Assembly: GCF_020509005.1 (NCBI RefSeq)
Contig: NC_063016.1
Coordinates: 3,100,001-3,164,000 of the forward strand
DNA from: Fulvia fulva
Lineage: Eukaryota; Ascomycota; Dothideomycetes; Mycosphaerellales; Mycosphaerellaceae
DNA length: 64,000 bases
Direction: 5' to 3'
The position numbers and the translations under genes are program-made. Position 1 is the stretch's first letter. Every line of letters starts with the position of its first letter. Positions 17,644 to 29,841 of this stretch are shown piece after piece. The notes beneath the pieces were generated by a model. It was not told the origin of the DNA. It worked only from the letters and a program-made list of their open reading frames with translations, and made no database searches.

Positions 17644-18720
17644 GGTACACATTTTGAGTGTGAATTAGAACAGGCTATGACTGCCACTAAGTCCTAGGAC
17701 CAGTGGGAGCTATAGCATAGAAGATGTGCACACCTTGGCAAGGGACTGCTAAGAAACCTGCATAGAGTCACTGACAAGAAAGATCCTATTCCTGTTCCTT
17801 CTGAACACTAGAACTACAAGGTCTGCTCCCTTGCAAACATGAGGAAGTTCAAAGGACCTGCCATAGAGAGGAAAGGAGAGAGGCTGGCCCTCATCTCTAT
17901 TGACATCTGTGGGCCTTTTCAAGGTGCAGTCTCAAGACTTGGCTTCAAGTACTGGCTTGAGATTGTAGACAACTTCTTATAGAAGAAGTGGGTAATCCCT
18001 TTGAAGGCTAGGAGTGATGCTCCTACAGCTCTAAAGGAATAGAAGGTTCAGGTAGAGAACAGCTCAAGGTGTTTTCTATCTGCAATCCGTAGTGATAGTG
18101 CAAGGGAAATTCTTTCCTTGCTAAAACAGTGGGAGAAGGAGTTTGGCATTCAGATGGACACAACTGATGCCTACAACTCACTTCAGAATGGACCTGTGGA
18201 AAGGTCAATCCAAGCCTCTGAGAATACAGTGAGAGCTATGCTTGAGGATTCAAATATGCCAGTTGAATTCTGGCTAGAGGCCCTTATTGCTCAAACTGTG
18301 GTCAGAAACAGACTTCCAAATAGACCAACAATAGATGGTACTACTCTTTCACTAGAAGAAGCCTTCACTGGCCAGGTACTATTGGTTGACCATTTAAGAG
18401 TCTAGGGATGTAAAGCAGTGGTCTATATAGACCCGAGATCCCAACCTCAAGGCTTGAGAAGTGACAAGCTCATAAATAGGGGTAAAGAAGTTGTCTTTGT
18501 TGGCTATGTGGAGAACACCACAAAGCAATGGCTCTTCTGGGAGCCTGACATGAAAGCCATCAAAACACACGGGCAAGTTGACTGGTTTGAGAATGAGAAG
18601 GGGGGTGATATAGATCTTGGCATCACCTTCACAAACCAGTCAAGCAGAGCCCCAAAGAGAAACCCTGTTAGAAGACCTCCTGCTCAGGTCTCCAGTTCAT
18701 CAATGCAGCCACAGTAGCTC
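17644..18720 (+). pseudogene. copia-1 integrase relic
   Basis: Plus-strand translation with scattered TAG stops gives a pre-integrase region with His and Cys residues at about 17740-17850 and an integrase core: ISIDICGPF near 17900, AIRSDSAREI near 18085 and NGPVERSIQASENTVRAM near 18190-18240, the D, D and E positions of the catalytic triad. The segment 18118-18405 is open for 95 codons. Integrase joins the cDNA to the chromosome. The stops make it non-functional. Confidence 0.85.
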
Positions 18721-20678
18721 CAGGCAAAGCCTCTGTTTGTGCAACTTCCCTAACATTAGAGAGTACCAGAAGATTGGAGTAGAGGGGACTCCAAGAAAAG
18801 AAAAGGAAGAGGAACTTGTTCAGGAGGATCAACCTTAACAGCCACCTTAGCGTACAGGCAACAAGAGGTCAAGGGGGGATGAAGATGATGGCTCTGCTAA
18901 GTATGAAGCCAAGCATCATAGGGCATTGATTGCTTAGATGTTTCATCTTGATCTAACTATGAGCTAGGTTGAGGAAATCCTGAATGATATAGAGGGACAT
19001 GCATTTGCTGCTGTTAGGCATGCCATAGCCTACTAGCAGGAAGTGCCAATCCCAAAGTCCTATAAGGAGGCAGTAGGAGACCCCAATTGGGGACATATAT
19101 AGAAAGAGGTAATCCAGAAAGAACTTATTGCCTTAGGAAGCAACAACACCTTAGGTCCAGTTGTACCACCAAGGGGTGCAAACCTGGTTACATCTAAGTG
19201 GGTTTTTGATGTGAAAAGAATGATCAGTGGAGCTATTGAAAAGTTCAAGGCAAGACTAGTTGTAAGAGGGTTTTCACAGAAATATAGTGTTAGCTTTGAA
19301 GAGACCTTTGCACCTACTGTTAGGCATAATACCCTTAGGGTCGTCACGGCTGTAGTATATAAGAGAGATCTTGAGATACACTAGGTGGATGTGAACAATG
19401 CTTTCACCGAAAGCAGCCTTCTTAAAGACATCTATATGATCCCACCCCTCGGTGTTGAAATTCCACTATATATAGTCTTCAAGGTCTTTAGAAGCCTATA
19501 TAGACTGAAGCAAGTAGCTAGAGATTAGAACAAGCTCTATATTACTAAGCTAGAACAGATTGGATTTACCTGGTCCTAGGTGGATCCATGCCTACTCATC
19601 TATAGAGGAAGAGACATTATAGTCCTCACCTATATGGATGACATCCCTATTGTAGCTCTAAAGCTGTTAGATGTTCAGTGGTTCAAGGCTGAATTTGGAA
19701 GAGTGTTCAAGATCAAAGATCTTAGGGAACCTAAGAAGATCCTTAGAATGAGGATTACAAGAAACAGGTCCTAAGGTACTTTGAAGCTTGATCAAGGACA
19801 CTAAATCCAAACTAACCTTACTAAGATAGGCATCTCTCTAGAGAAGGCCACACCTACACTCTTACCTATAGACAGCTATAAGGATCTAAGACCTTCAGCT
19901 ACTATAGATAAGAGGTACAACAAACAGGAGTACTAGAGTTGCAATAGTACCTAGATGTGGCCAATAACAATAACAAGGCCAGACCTTGCTTTCCCCCTTA
20001 GAAGGATCAGCTTATATGTTGCTGACCCTCCAAAGCAACATCTTAGAGCTTTAAAGAAACCCTCTAGATATCTGAGATCATACCTAGACCTAGGCTTAAT
20101 GTATAGAAGGGGAGGAGGTATTCTCTAGGGATACTCAGATTCTGATTATACTATAGACAAGGCAGACAGAGTCTCAATCCTTAGACATATATAGTTCCTT
20201 TATAGATCACCTATGTCCTAGATAAGTAGGAAGCAGAAGTCTGTTACTACATCAACAATAGAGGCTAGGTTCATAGCTATAAATGTAGCAGCTAAGCAGT
20301 TATAGTTTCTTACTATAGTCCTTAGAGAGATGAGGTGTCCTGACCTGGTTAGAGAGTGTTCATTCCAACCTAGGATCAAGGCAAGTAAAAGTACTGTTGA
20401 TAAGCTAAGACTAGTAAAGCTTATAGGTGACAACTAAGTAGCTTTGACCTTTATCAAAGATACCTATGTCTATGATAGGTCAAAGCATATTGATGTAGCA
20501 TACTACTATGTCAGGAATCTCTAGTAGCAAAGGAAGATTATAGTGGATTACTACTACAAAAAGGATATAGTTACTAATAGGCTGGCTAAGCCCCTTAATA
20601 GCCAGTAGTTTCAAAACTTTATAAGGCAGCTCTAGCTTATATAAGGGATTGTTTGAGACCTTCTGACCTAAGTAGGAG
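18721..20678 (+). pseudogene. copia-1 reverse transcriptase and RNase H relic
   Basis: The copia RT start is seen near 19120-19330 (AKWV-type region, KARLVVRGFSQ-like), followed by VNNAFTE near 19390, SLYRLKQ near 19495 and the polymerase box TYMDDI at 19628-19645, a full YMDD. RNase H-like sequence follows at about 20100-20540 (TIEARFIAINVAAKQ). Stops, mostly TAG, interrupt it throughout, and RIP density increases to the right. Linker sequence at 18721-19050 is low in recognisable motifs. Confidence 0.85.
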
Positions 20679-20900
20679 TGTTAAGAATATACAGGTCATA
20701 GGGTCAACATTAGGTGCTTAGGGGGATTAGTAATCAGGGCTTACTAGTCAAGTCCTAAGTGCAGCTGTCCCTCCTAAAACACCTATACTATTAACTAGCG
20801 ATACTGTATATAGATACACGCTATCCTATTAGGTCCTTCTTCATTTATATAATCTGTAATTCCTATCTTCTACGGCTATACAATTCGTACCTGTTTAATA
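20679..20900 (+). repeat. copia-1 3' LTR
   Basis: It begins TGTTAAGAATATACAGG and ends TTTAATA (RIPed TTTAACA). It is clearly homologous over its full length to the solo LTR at 38658-38875, sharing the block GGGGGATTAGTAATCAGGGC. The following five bases are GGTAG; no matching copy exists at the truncated left end. Confidence 0.9.
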
Positions 20901-21540
20901 GGTAGTAGTTTTATTCTTACCTTTAGATCTTAATTTAACTAGCTTCTAGCTCTAGTACCTAGTTTCTAGCGTACTTTAACTAATTTCTAGGCTATATCCT
21001 TAGTTTAGGAGCGGGCTTACTACAAAGACTAAACTCCTAGCTTAGCCTCCTTAGCTCCCTTATAGAATAAACTTATAATCTCCTTTATATCTTTAGGCTA
21101 GCTACTTTAACTAGACGCCGGATCTACTTTCTTTACGTATAACTTATAGGTATAGTTTCTTGATTTATATTAAGTATTATAGGGGTAGAACTATAGATAG
21201 TTTTGTAATAGAGGGGGATATATTAATAAGCTAAGAGCTCCTTTAGACCCTAAGATTTACGCGTCGAATCTCGTTAAACTTTAGTAGTTAATTACGTAGC
21301 GGCGGTATATAGAGACGCTACTATAATATATAGAGCCGGAAGGTAAATTTAGTAACGAGGTAGCGATTTCGAACTAATCTCTTTATAAGGCGAAGATACG
21401 AGAATCTAAGAAATTTAGATTTCTTATTTTTTAAGATCTTAGTAAATATTTTAAAGTCCGCGGACCGGTAAATACTAACGTACTTCACTACCGAGCGGGC
21501 TATACTACCGAGCGGGCCACTTTTACTAAGAACTATACTA
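20901..21540. other. RIPed DNA, unidentified, with a short tandem motif
   Basis: AT-rich RIPed sequence without a recognisable protein in any frame. The motif ACTACCGAGCGGGC occurs twice close together at about 21486-21515 and may belong to the subterminal region of the adjacent pogo element. Nothing else is seen. Confidence 0.4.
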
Positions 21541-23250
21541 CTTCTACTTTAATTACGACGGTATCTTAATACGACGACATCCTATAGAATTATTACTAGG
21601 AGGACAATTCCTCTTTAGATTCTTCGCTATCTAGCGAGTCTACTTAATAGGTACGTACGTTATGCCCCGACTCGCTATATCGCTTATAGCGTCGTAGCCT
21701 TAGTACTAGCCGAACACTATCTAGCAACTCTCTACTCACTTCCTACCTCCTAGTATCCTCTAGAGGTATTAATTGCGACGCCTTATCGAAGGTTAGAGAC
21801 CCTCTAGACTGAATATACTTGCGCTTTCGTGCTTTCCGCTATATAAGGGCCTCGTTAGACTTACGTAGCTTACTAATCTCGCTTCGTATAAGAGCCATCT
21901 GATACGCTATCTCTCTACTCCCTTTTATAAGCTAATACACCCCTTCCTATAACAAGTTTAGTAATAAACCTACCTAGGTACGCATTTTATTGGTTACTAG
22001 TGTCGATTAAGAGTCGATTTCTTTTATAGTTCGTAGTATCTTCGACTCCTAAGGGGTAGAGTCCGGAGCTAGAGGGGTTAGCGTACGTAGCTTAATATTA
22101 AGCTTATCTATCACTACCTATAGATTGAATAGAACTAAACCAGCGCCTCTAAAGCTCGATAGGATGTTCTCCTATCTAAATATAGTGTTATAGGCTGCCC
22201 GGAAGGCGCGTAAGAACTCTACTTTATCGATATAAGTGATACGCTAGCGTACTAAGCCCGAGAGCTAAGTACCGTATACCTTCTTTAAAGGCAAGTAGTA
22301 ACCTATATCTGATAGCTAGAGTAAGTACGAGGCGTGCGATAGTATATATAGGGCCAAGATCATGTGTTCCTTATATAGATTCTAGAATGCCTTCGAGTTG
22401 TAGCTCTCGTAGCTATCGATAATAAGTAGTCTCTATACCCTAGTCGTACGAGCTATAGTATACTTCTAGAAATGCTCTAGCTACCGTATACCGAACTTAT
22501 TATTAGTCCAGCCGTTCTCTATTAGCCCGATTGTCTAGTCTAGACCTAAGTTACCGTCTTAGTACTAGGTACTAATATACTGTTTGCCTATAAGGATGAC
22601 ATAGAGTAGGAGCGCTATTCCGTCTATATAGATAGTCTTAATCACTATTACCTATTCTTTATTGCCCTATTAAACGACCTTCCTCTTTCTACTACGCCTT
22701 TCTAAACCCGTAACGACGCTCTAAGACGTAATGGTATCTATTATAAACCCTGTCTCGTCGAAGTTATAGGTATCCTAGTCAAGGATACTATACTTCTCCT
22801 TTATATTACGTATAAGTAAGAACTACTCCTCGATAACGTCTAGATCTTCTATTAGGGCTCGCTAATAATCGTATCTACGTGTTATACGAATCTTTAGCTC
22901 ATAATACCGCCTAATAAACCTGTCTGTCTAATTAAGACTAGCGGGCTTAAGACCCTTCTCTTATAGTAATAAATCGGCTATTACTCGTATACTAGCCTTT
23001 AATAGCGGGAAACCTCTAAGATCTAGCTCGAGTATATACTTAAGTATCACCCTCTCTTCTAGCTCTATAAGCTTCTTTGTATAAGGCTCGTAGTCACCCC
23101 GAGGAGGTCGTCTATTCAATCGATACCCTAGTATAGTTCGAGACGCGTCGTATACCTCTATAGCAAGTCGATTCGTAATTGTCGCGTCGCGTTTCGTAGC
23201 CTAGATAGCTAAGGTCAGTTTGGCCTCGTTTGAAGACAATATACCTTACG
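21541..23250 (-). pseudogene. Fot1/pogo (Tc1/mariner) transposase relic
   Basis: The minus-strand frame starts near 23250 (SNEAKLTLAI, like the N-terminal helix-turn-helix of Fot1 and pogo proteins), continues through a CENP-B-like region (RFIRRYYELK near 22910), and has DETGF at 22745-22759, the first catalytic Asp of the DDE_1 domain. Downstream IDSYESYNSKAF (about 22400-22440, normally DGHxSH) and SHASYLLQLSDIGYYLPLK (about 22290-22350) follow in family order, then a C-terminal coiled region. The transposase cuts and pastes its element at TA sites. All stops seen are RIP type. Terminal inverted repeats were not resolved. Confidence 0.85.
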
Positions 23251-23259
23251 TAAGCGCTA

Positions 23260-23860
23260 TAGTAAGCGTAACGCGAAGGCTCGCGTACGCGACGACATAG
23301 CCGCCTTAAAGTAAGTAGATAGACGTAACGACTCCTTTACCGAGTTCAACGTCTTATTTAGAAAGAGTACGAACATTATGTAGCTTTACCGCGATTAAGA
23401 GGACTATATCGATATACTTAAGCGTAAGCTAAATTACCGGTACCTCTAGAAGTTTATCTCTAAGGACCTATAGACGATTAAAGCTATAGAAGATTACTTA
23501 TATCGAGCTGAGGAGGATTTCCGCCTAGTCGATATACTATACCCGAGAAAGTAGCCTACTAAGAAGGATAACAAGAAGGATAGTAAGAAGGACGAGAAGA
23601 CCGACCTACCTACCGCCGGTTCTAGTAATAATAACGGAGGTAGTAGCGGTAGCGGAGGACGATCTCGACGTACCCGTAAGGCGTAGGCGGATTGTAGCGA
23701 AGTTAGTATATAGGCCGCTAATATCGGTCCTCTTGATAACGCTAAGAGCACTCGATATATAAACGAAGGCCGCTATAAGAAGTATCGTAAGACCGGATAC
23801 CGCCTTACTAATCGAGTATATAAGCTCTTCGACTACGAGATACTACCCCGTCTACCTACT
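23260..23860 (+). pseudogene. Ty3-B Gag C-terminal relic
   Basis: RIPed Gag sequence: a capsid-like end (about 23330-23540), a Lys/Asp-rich linker (DNKKDSKKDEK), a Gly/Ser/Asn-rich stretch, an Arg-rich patch, and a zinc-knuckle-spaced segment at about 23765-23840 in which Cys and His positions read Tyr. The minus-strand open frame at 23494-23751 is antisense to this and not a gene. Confidence 0.7.
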
Positions 23861-24059
23861 CTATAATAGCGGGGAAATAGTCAGGCTAGTACTTAAGCGT
23901 AGTAAGTATTAGGCCTCTTAGAAGTCTAAAAGAACTAGAGTAACTACCGCTACTAGGTAAAGGGCTATAGATATCTTCGCGTTCCTTAAGAACGATTCGA
24001 AAGGAACAAGAATAGTAACCTAAGGTAGTAATACACCTAGTAATGCCTAGTATAGCGAA

Positions 24060-27000
24060 TAGTATCAAATCTTAGTCGTTCTTTAATATCGGTACTAACT
24101 CTAAGTTTATAGACCGAATATATACGTATAATAACAATTTCAAGGTTTATTTGTTACTAGAGCCTCTACTCCTTACGCTAGCGGATAGCTCTACCTTAGG
24201 AGTAGAGATTACGGAATAGACAACGATAGAACTAGACCTAAATAGTTATAAGGAAGTCATAAGTACGTAGCTCGCCGACCTCGAATATAATATAGTCCTC
24301 GGTAGGCCTTAGAGTATAGTACATTAGCTAGGTATCTATTATAAATCTAGGACGCTTACCCTCGACTCGGAGCGCTATAAGGAGCTATGTCTATAGGACG
24401 GCAAGCCGGTATAGGTATAGTCAGTTTATAATAAAGGAAAGTAGCCTATATAGATATATGAAACCTTCCGTCCGGTAGTAACTATAGAGGATAAACCGGA
24501 GCCCCGTCTCTATACTAGACTACCCTTACTAGTAGACGGAAGAGACACTATTAAGAAGCTATATAGGCGCTGCTTAGGAAAGGACTAGAGAACGCCGGTC
24601 GAAGCAACCGTAACTATAATACTAGGTAATTAGTTACTAGACATCCTAGAAGTAGGAGTAGGGGCTTTTATAATATATATAAGACGAAAGGGTGCTTAAG
24701 TTCACCTTATATATATCCGAGAAAAGGATGAACTACTAGGATCGAAGTAAAGTACCGATCCTCTATACTTATACGCGATATTAACCGCTTAGCCAAGCTT
24801 ATACTCTATACGGCGTATAATAGGTAATTGTAGTATAGTAGTAGACGATAAGACTACGTAACGACTAGACGCTCGAGCCGTAGCCTTTATACTAGTAGTA
24901 GAAAGATCCGGGCCCTCGTTACGAGCGTATAAAATATACGCGTAAGTAGATGTTGACCGGTTCTATAAATCGCTTAATAAGGACAATATTATAGACCCGG
25001 TAGATTACCTACTACCCGAGTACCGTAAGTACGCCCGAACCTTCTCGGCTTAGGCGGTATATAAGCTACTACTATACCGACTAGGCATCGATTATAGGAT
25101 TAACCTTAAGGAAGGAAGCAAGCCACCTTTTAAGTATCTATTCCGTATATCGCCTTAGGAGGATAAAGTGATTAAGCGTTAGACGGATAGCTACCTAGCC
25201 GACTAGAAGATTCGAAGGTACGTAGGACGAGTAGATATAGCTTCGCCCGTACTTATAGTACGTAAGCCTAGTAGTAGACTTCGGGCATACGTAGACTATC
25301 GCGGCCTAAACGCTATTACGTTAAAGTCTAGATACCCTATCCCCTTAATATAAGACACGCTTAATAGGATAGCGGGCAAGAAGTAGTTTACTAAGCTCGA
25401 TATAATCGCCGCCTTTAATCGTATCTATATTGCGGAGGGTCACGAATAGAAGACCGTATTCACTACTAGATATAGACAGTTCGAGTACTTAGTAATGCCG
25501 TTTGGATTATATAATACGCTAGGTACATTTCAGTCTTATATTAACGACACTCTTCGCGAGTTCCTTAATAATTTCTACTCTATATACTTAGACGACATTC
25601 TTATCTTTAGCGATACCCGTAAAGAGTATATAGAATATATAAAGAAGGTCCTTTAGAAGATTTAAGGCGCGGGATTATAGCTAGACTTCTCTAAGTACGA
25701 GTTCTATACGTAATCTACGAAGTACCTAGGCCTTATTATTAGTAAGGACGGCGTGTCTATAGACCTAGCTAAAGTATAGGCTATACGAGACTAGGCTACG
25801 CCGTAGTCGGCTAAGGATATCCTCGCGTTTAATGGATTCGTAGGCGTTTACCGAAGATTTATTAAGAACTATAGCAAGATCGTCCTACCGCTAGTTAGGC
25901 TTACTAAGAAGGACGTAGTTTTTATATAGTCCTTAGAATGTCAATCCGTATTCGAGGGACTTAAATAGGTATTTACGGACGCCGAAGGTATCGTATTAGC
26001 TATATTTAAACCCGGAAGAGAGACAGTACTTAAAACTAATATATATAACTTCGTAACGGCTACTATACTTAGCTAGCGAGATAAAGACGGCGTACTACGG
26101 CCTATCGCTTACCTTTCTAAGAAGATGTCCCCCTAGGAATATAATTACGATATCTACGATAAGGAACTACTTACGATCGTCAAGGCCTTTAAAGAATAGC
26201 GACCGGAGCTTATAGCCGGAGATATAGATAGCGAGGAAGGCTACTTTAAGAACCTATAAGATAGCGGCAAGCCGGTACTCGTCTACTCCGACTATAAGAA
26301 CCTAGAGTAGTTTATAACTACGAAAGAGCTAAACCGACGCTAAGTACGCTAGGCCGAATTCCTCTCCTAGTTCTTCTTTAAGATCGTATATCGACCGGGT
26401 AAATAAGGTAGAAAGCCCGATAGCCTAATACGATAGACGTAGGACCTACCGGAGCGGTATAATACTAACGACCTACGCCGATAACACTAAAACCGCGTAC
26501 TACTCGGCCCTGAACGATTCCTTAGTATAGCGGGAATAAACGTCTCCGCCTCTAAGGCTCTAAGTCTCTTAGCTAGTAGGATTATATCTATAGCTACGAC
26601 TACGAACACTAGTATAGTTATCGACTAGGGCCTCGAGACCGATATCCGGAATCTATATAACTAAGACAACGCCTAAGAAGCTCTATAGTAACTCCGCGAC
26701 AAACAGAAGGTAACTTTACTCCGTAGTAGTAAGCTTAACGACCGCGACGCTATTATTATTAACTATATAATCTATATAAAGAACCGGTTTAGCGGGCTTA
26801 GACTATTCGTACTACCGTCCGAAGATAAGTATTATACGGTCTATAGCCGAATTATTAAGTCCTTCTACGATATACCTACTACCGGATATCTAGGAAGAGC
26901 TAAGATATATAAGAAGGTCACCTAGTACTACGTATAGCCGAGGATAGCGCGTACCGTTCGTACTTTCTACCGTAGTTATCGAGTATATACAAACACTACG

Positions 27001-28801
27001 ACTTTAACTAAAAAGCTATATAGCCTACTATACCCGATACCGATTCTATTCGATACCTAGGAAGACGTAGCTATAGACTTCGTAGTCGAGCTACCCGAAG
27101 GACGCTATACTACCGATAGCCAGACCTATTAGAACGTCCTAATAGTAACTAATAGACTAAGTAAGGAGAGGTACCTAATCCTAGTACTAAGTATAAAGGC
27201 CGAGTATATTACGTATATCTATATTAAGTACGTATTTAGTAGGTACGGGCTCCTAAAGTCGATTACGTCCGATCGCGGTCCGTAATAGTTATTAGTATTC
27301 TAGTAACGCCTCTACGAGTTGCTATAGATCAAGCGAAAGTTATCTACTAGATACTACCCCGAGACCGATAGATAGAGCGAGAACACGAATAAGGAAATAG
27401 AAAAGTACCTCCGAGCTTTTATTAACTATACCTAGGACGACTAGCCGGATTAGCTACCGCTAGTAGAGTTTATAGCTAATAATAGAGTATCTAAAAGTAC
27501 GGGAGTGTTACTATTTATAGCTAACTACGGCAAACTACCGCGATACGTAGACGGCGAGCTAGACCTTCCGATCCGAGCGATACCCGCTAAGTAGAAGCTT
27601 AACGTATAATCGGCCGACGCTTTCGTAAAGAGAATAAGCGATATACGGGAGTATCTATACGAAGCAATAAATATAATATAAGACTTATAAGCCGACTTCC
27701 CTAATTAATATCGTACGCTAGTACCTACGTACGAGGTAGGCGATAAAGTCTACTTAAGTACCCGTAACTAGCGTATAGCTCGGCTATCTAAGAAGCTTAA
27801 CTATCGCTACGTAGGCCCCTACGTAATAACAGAAGTACTACCGAACGATACGTATCGCCTAAGCCTACCGCGGTCGCTAGGGAACCTATATAACGGATTC
27901 TATACGAACCTCTTACTCCCTATATATAAAGCGTTGCCTAGCTAAGTAGAACTAACCCTACCGCCAATCGAGGTGGAGAACAAAGAGGGGATTGATTAGT
28001 TCTAGTATATAGATAAGATCCTAAATATACGGAGGAAGTACGGCTAGTATAAGTATCTAGTTAGTTAGGTAGGAGATAACGAGGATCTATTATAGGAGCT
28101 AGCGGAGGATATAATAATAGAGACAGCCGCCGCCTCTATTATAGACTTCTACTACAATAGCCTAAGGAAACTAATACCTACCGGCTTTATAGTACTAGAA
28201 GGATAGGTAGCGAGTAAAGCGAACCCTCCGCGTCGGTATTAGTTATAGCTAAAGTAGTAACTATAGGTAGGCACTGCCTTTAGGCAGAAATAGCGCCTAT
28301 AGCTCTCCTATATAAGGTAGATAACTATGTTAGTCTAATAGCGATAGTAGCTTTAGATAAAGACCCGTATAGTACGGACCCGAGAAAAGCGACCGATAGT
28401 AGGAATACGAGCAATATACGTCAATACGAATAGGAAGCTTCCTATAACTCTATAACCTTAACGGCACCGCTATCTTCGAATAGTATTAGGTCCTATAGCT
28501 CTTTAGATGCTTATATAATAGCGCCTATAACGGAGGCCTTCGTAGACTTCGTAAATCGCTACGACTCTCTCGGTATCCGATATAGTAAGGATAATAATAG
28601 TATAGTAAAGCGTAAGAGCGTAGCGATAGACGACTTAACGAACGACGACGAAGACGACGTTATAGAGGACAAAGTAATAGATAATAACGCGATAGATAAT
28701 AAAGCGGATAATCTAGAGAACAATACGACCTTCGCGTAGGCCTACGTCGTAAGGAAGAATAGTACTAAGGACAGGCCGATTTTTTAGAGGGGGGGGGGTG
28801 C
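24060..28801 (+). pseudogene. Ty3-B Pol relic
   Basis: Domains in order with RIP stops: protease-like region at about 24080-24330 (LADLEYNIVLGRP); RT at about 25230-25960 with [14 protein letters not shown] near 25280 and the intact box YLDDILIFS at 25584-25610; RNase H at about 26010-26340 (NYDIYDKELLTI); integrase finger and core at about 26840-27440 (ITSDRGP near 27270, DR*SENTNK near 27370); GPY-like module near 27800; chromodomain relic at about 28000-28150 (DKILNIRRKYG). The tail runs on through the polypurine tract into the LTR. The polyprotein cannot be made. Confidence 0.85.
28786..28798 (+). other. Ty3-B polypurine tract
   Basis: AGAGGGGGGGGGG followed by TGC lies directly before the LTR start TGTCACGGGC at 28802, the position and composition of a plus-strand primer. 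Confidence 0.8.
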
Positions 28802-28945
28802 TGTCACGGGCCTAGGCGGATGTCTAGTGAATAGTAGTCGGTCACGTGACTCGGCACGGGCCGGCCCGTATGCCTCGGCTTATATATTAACTTTCCGTAC
28901 CTCGTACTCCGCTTAGATAGCCTGTCTAATAACTTCGTTATTTGC
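28802..28945 (+). repeat. Ty3-B 3' LTR, end uncertain
   Basis: Starts TGTCACGGGC like LTR-RT1. It contains GGTCACGTGAC and a TATATATTAA run near 28880-28895. The right end is not marked by a clear CA or by a target duplication and may be truncated at the copia-2 junction. Confidence 0.65.
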
Positions 28946-28949
28946 CCTA

Positions 28950-29606
28950 TATTAAGAACGGCTCCCTTATACTAAGATTATACCCTAATCTAGGAATTTA
29001 GTTCTTAAAGTCTAGAAAAGGACACCTTATTAGATAGTATAATTCTGATTATATAATAGATAAAGTAGATAGAGTCTTAATCCTTAGGTATGTCTTCTTC
29101 CTCTATAGGGCACTAGTTTCTTAGATAAGTAAGAAGCAAAAGTCTATAGCAATAATAGAGGCTAAATATATAGCTATAAATGTATATATAAAGTAGTCCT
29201 AATTCCTAGCTTTACTACTAAGAGAAATAGATTATCTAGAGTTAGTAGGAGACTGTTCCTATTAACTAAGAATTACTAGAAACTAGGAGACTATATCAAA
29301 TTTAAGACTAGTCTAATTAAGAGGTAACAATTAAGCTGCCCTTACCCTAGTAAAAGATATATATATTTATAACAAGTCGAAGTACATTAAAATTACCTAT
29401 AACGCTATTAGTCCACTTTAGTAGAGGAGGCTTATTGCTATTAAGTACACCCTAACCTCTAAGATAGTTATAGATAGGTTTACAAAACTAAAGACTAGTC
29501 TACACTTCTAGAGGTTTATAAGCTAGCTTAACCTATTATAGAAAGGTCTAAGTACTATTAATAGGAAGTGAGCAGACTATAACCTCCTATACGAGATCAG
29601 TAGGAG
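28950..29606 (+). pseudogene. copia-2 RNase H fragment
   Basis: Plus-strand translation aligns with the copia-1 RNase H region: KKQKSIAIIEAKYIAINV at about 29130-29185 matches the copia-1 stretch at about 20230-20290, followed by LREIDYLELVGDC-like sequence. RIP stops are frequent. Only this last part of Pol is present before the LTR; everything upstream is missing. Confidence 0.8.
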
Positions 29607-29841
29607 TATTGAGATATAGCATCTCAAAGGGAGTTAATAATTAGGAAGTGATCTAGTAGCCTAAGGCATCTACGATAACTTAGCTTATAGGGAGATACCT
29701 TCTCTCCCCTTTAGCTTAGATAGACATCTAATATAATTAACATATTGGTTCCTAATATATTGCTATATACTCGTACTATTAGTCAGTTGAAGATTGATCT
29801 CTTACTCTACTCCGCTACTATTAATCCGTACCTATTTAACA
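29607..29841 (+). repeat. copia-2 3' LTR
   Basis: It starts TATTGAGATATAG (RIPed TGTT start) after AGTAGGAG, exactly as the copia-1 LTR follows AGTAGGAG, and ends CGTACCTATTTAACA like the solo LTR at 38875. The interior differs from copia-1, so it is a different subfamily. Confidence 0.75.

Larger units (their letters stand above)
16650..20900 (+). mobile_element. copia-1: 5'-truncated Ty1/copia retrotransposon
   Basis: The plus strand reads in copia order: end of Gag with a zinc knuckle, protease, integrase, RT, RNase H and a 3' LTR (20679-20900). No 5' LTR or N-terminal Gag is present; the left end meets the MULE side, so the 5' part was lost. Integrase before RT separates it from the gypsy elements in the window. 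The first kilobase is nearly RIP-free and open, while from about 17640 stops of RIP type accumulate and the last 1.5 kb is strongly RIPed. Confidence 0.9.
23251..28945 (+). mobile_element. Ty3-B: RIPed chromovirus, 5'-truncated
   Basis: Plus-strand gag remnant, full pol and 3' LTR of a Ty3/gypsy chromovirus. The 5' LTR and most of Gag are missing; the left end abuts the pogo relic. RIP stops occur every few codons. The polypurine tract and LTR start (TGTCACGGGC) resemble those of LTR-RT1, so the two families are related. The right edge near 28945 is approximate because the copia-2 fragment begins there. Confidence 0.85.

Noticed and set aside
28786..28798. G-homopolymers as sequencing artefacts
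   Set aside because: They occur at the same place, next to the LTR, in four independent elements, as expected for polypurine tracts; exact run length may still be uncertain.
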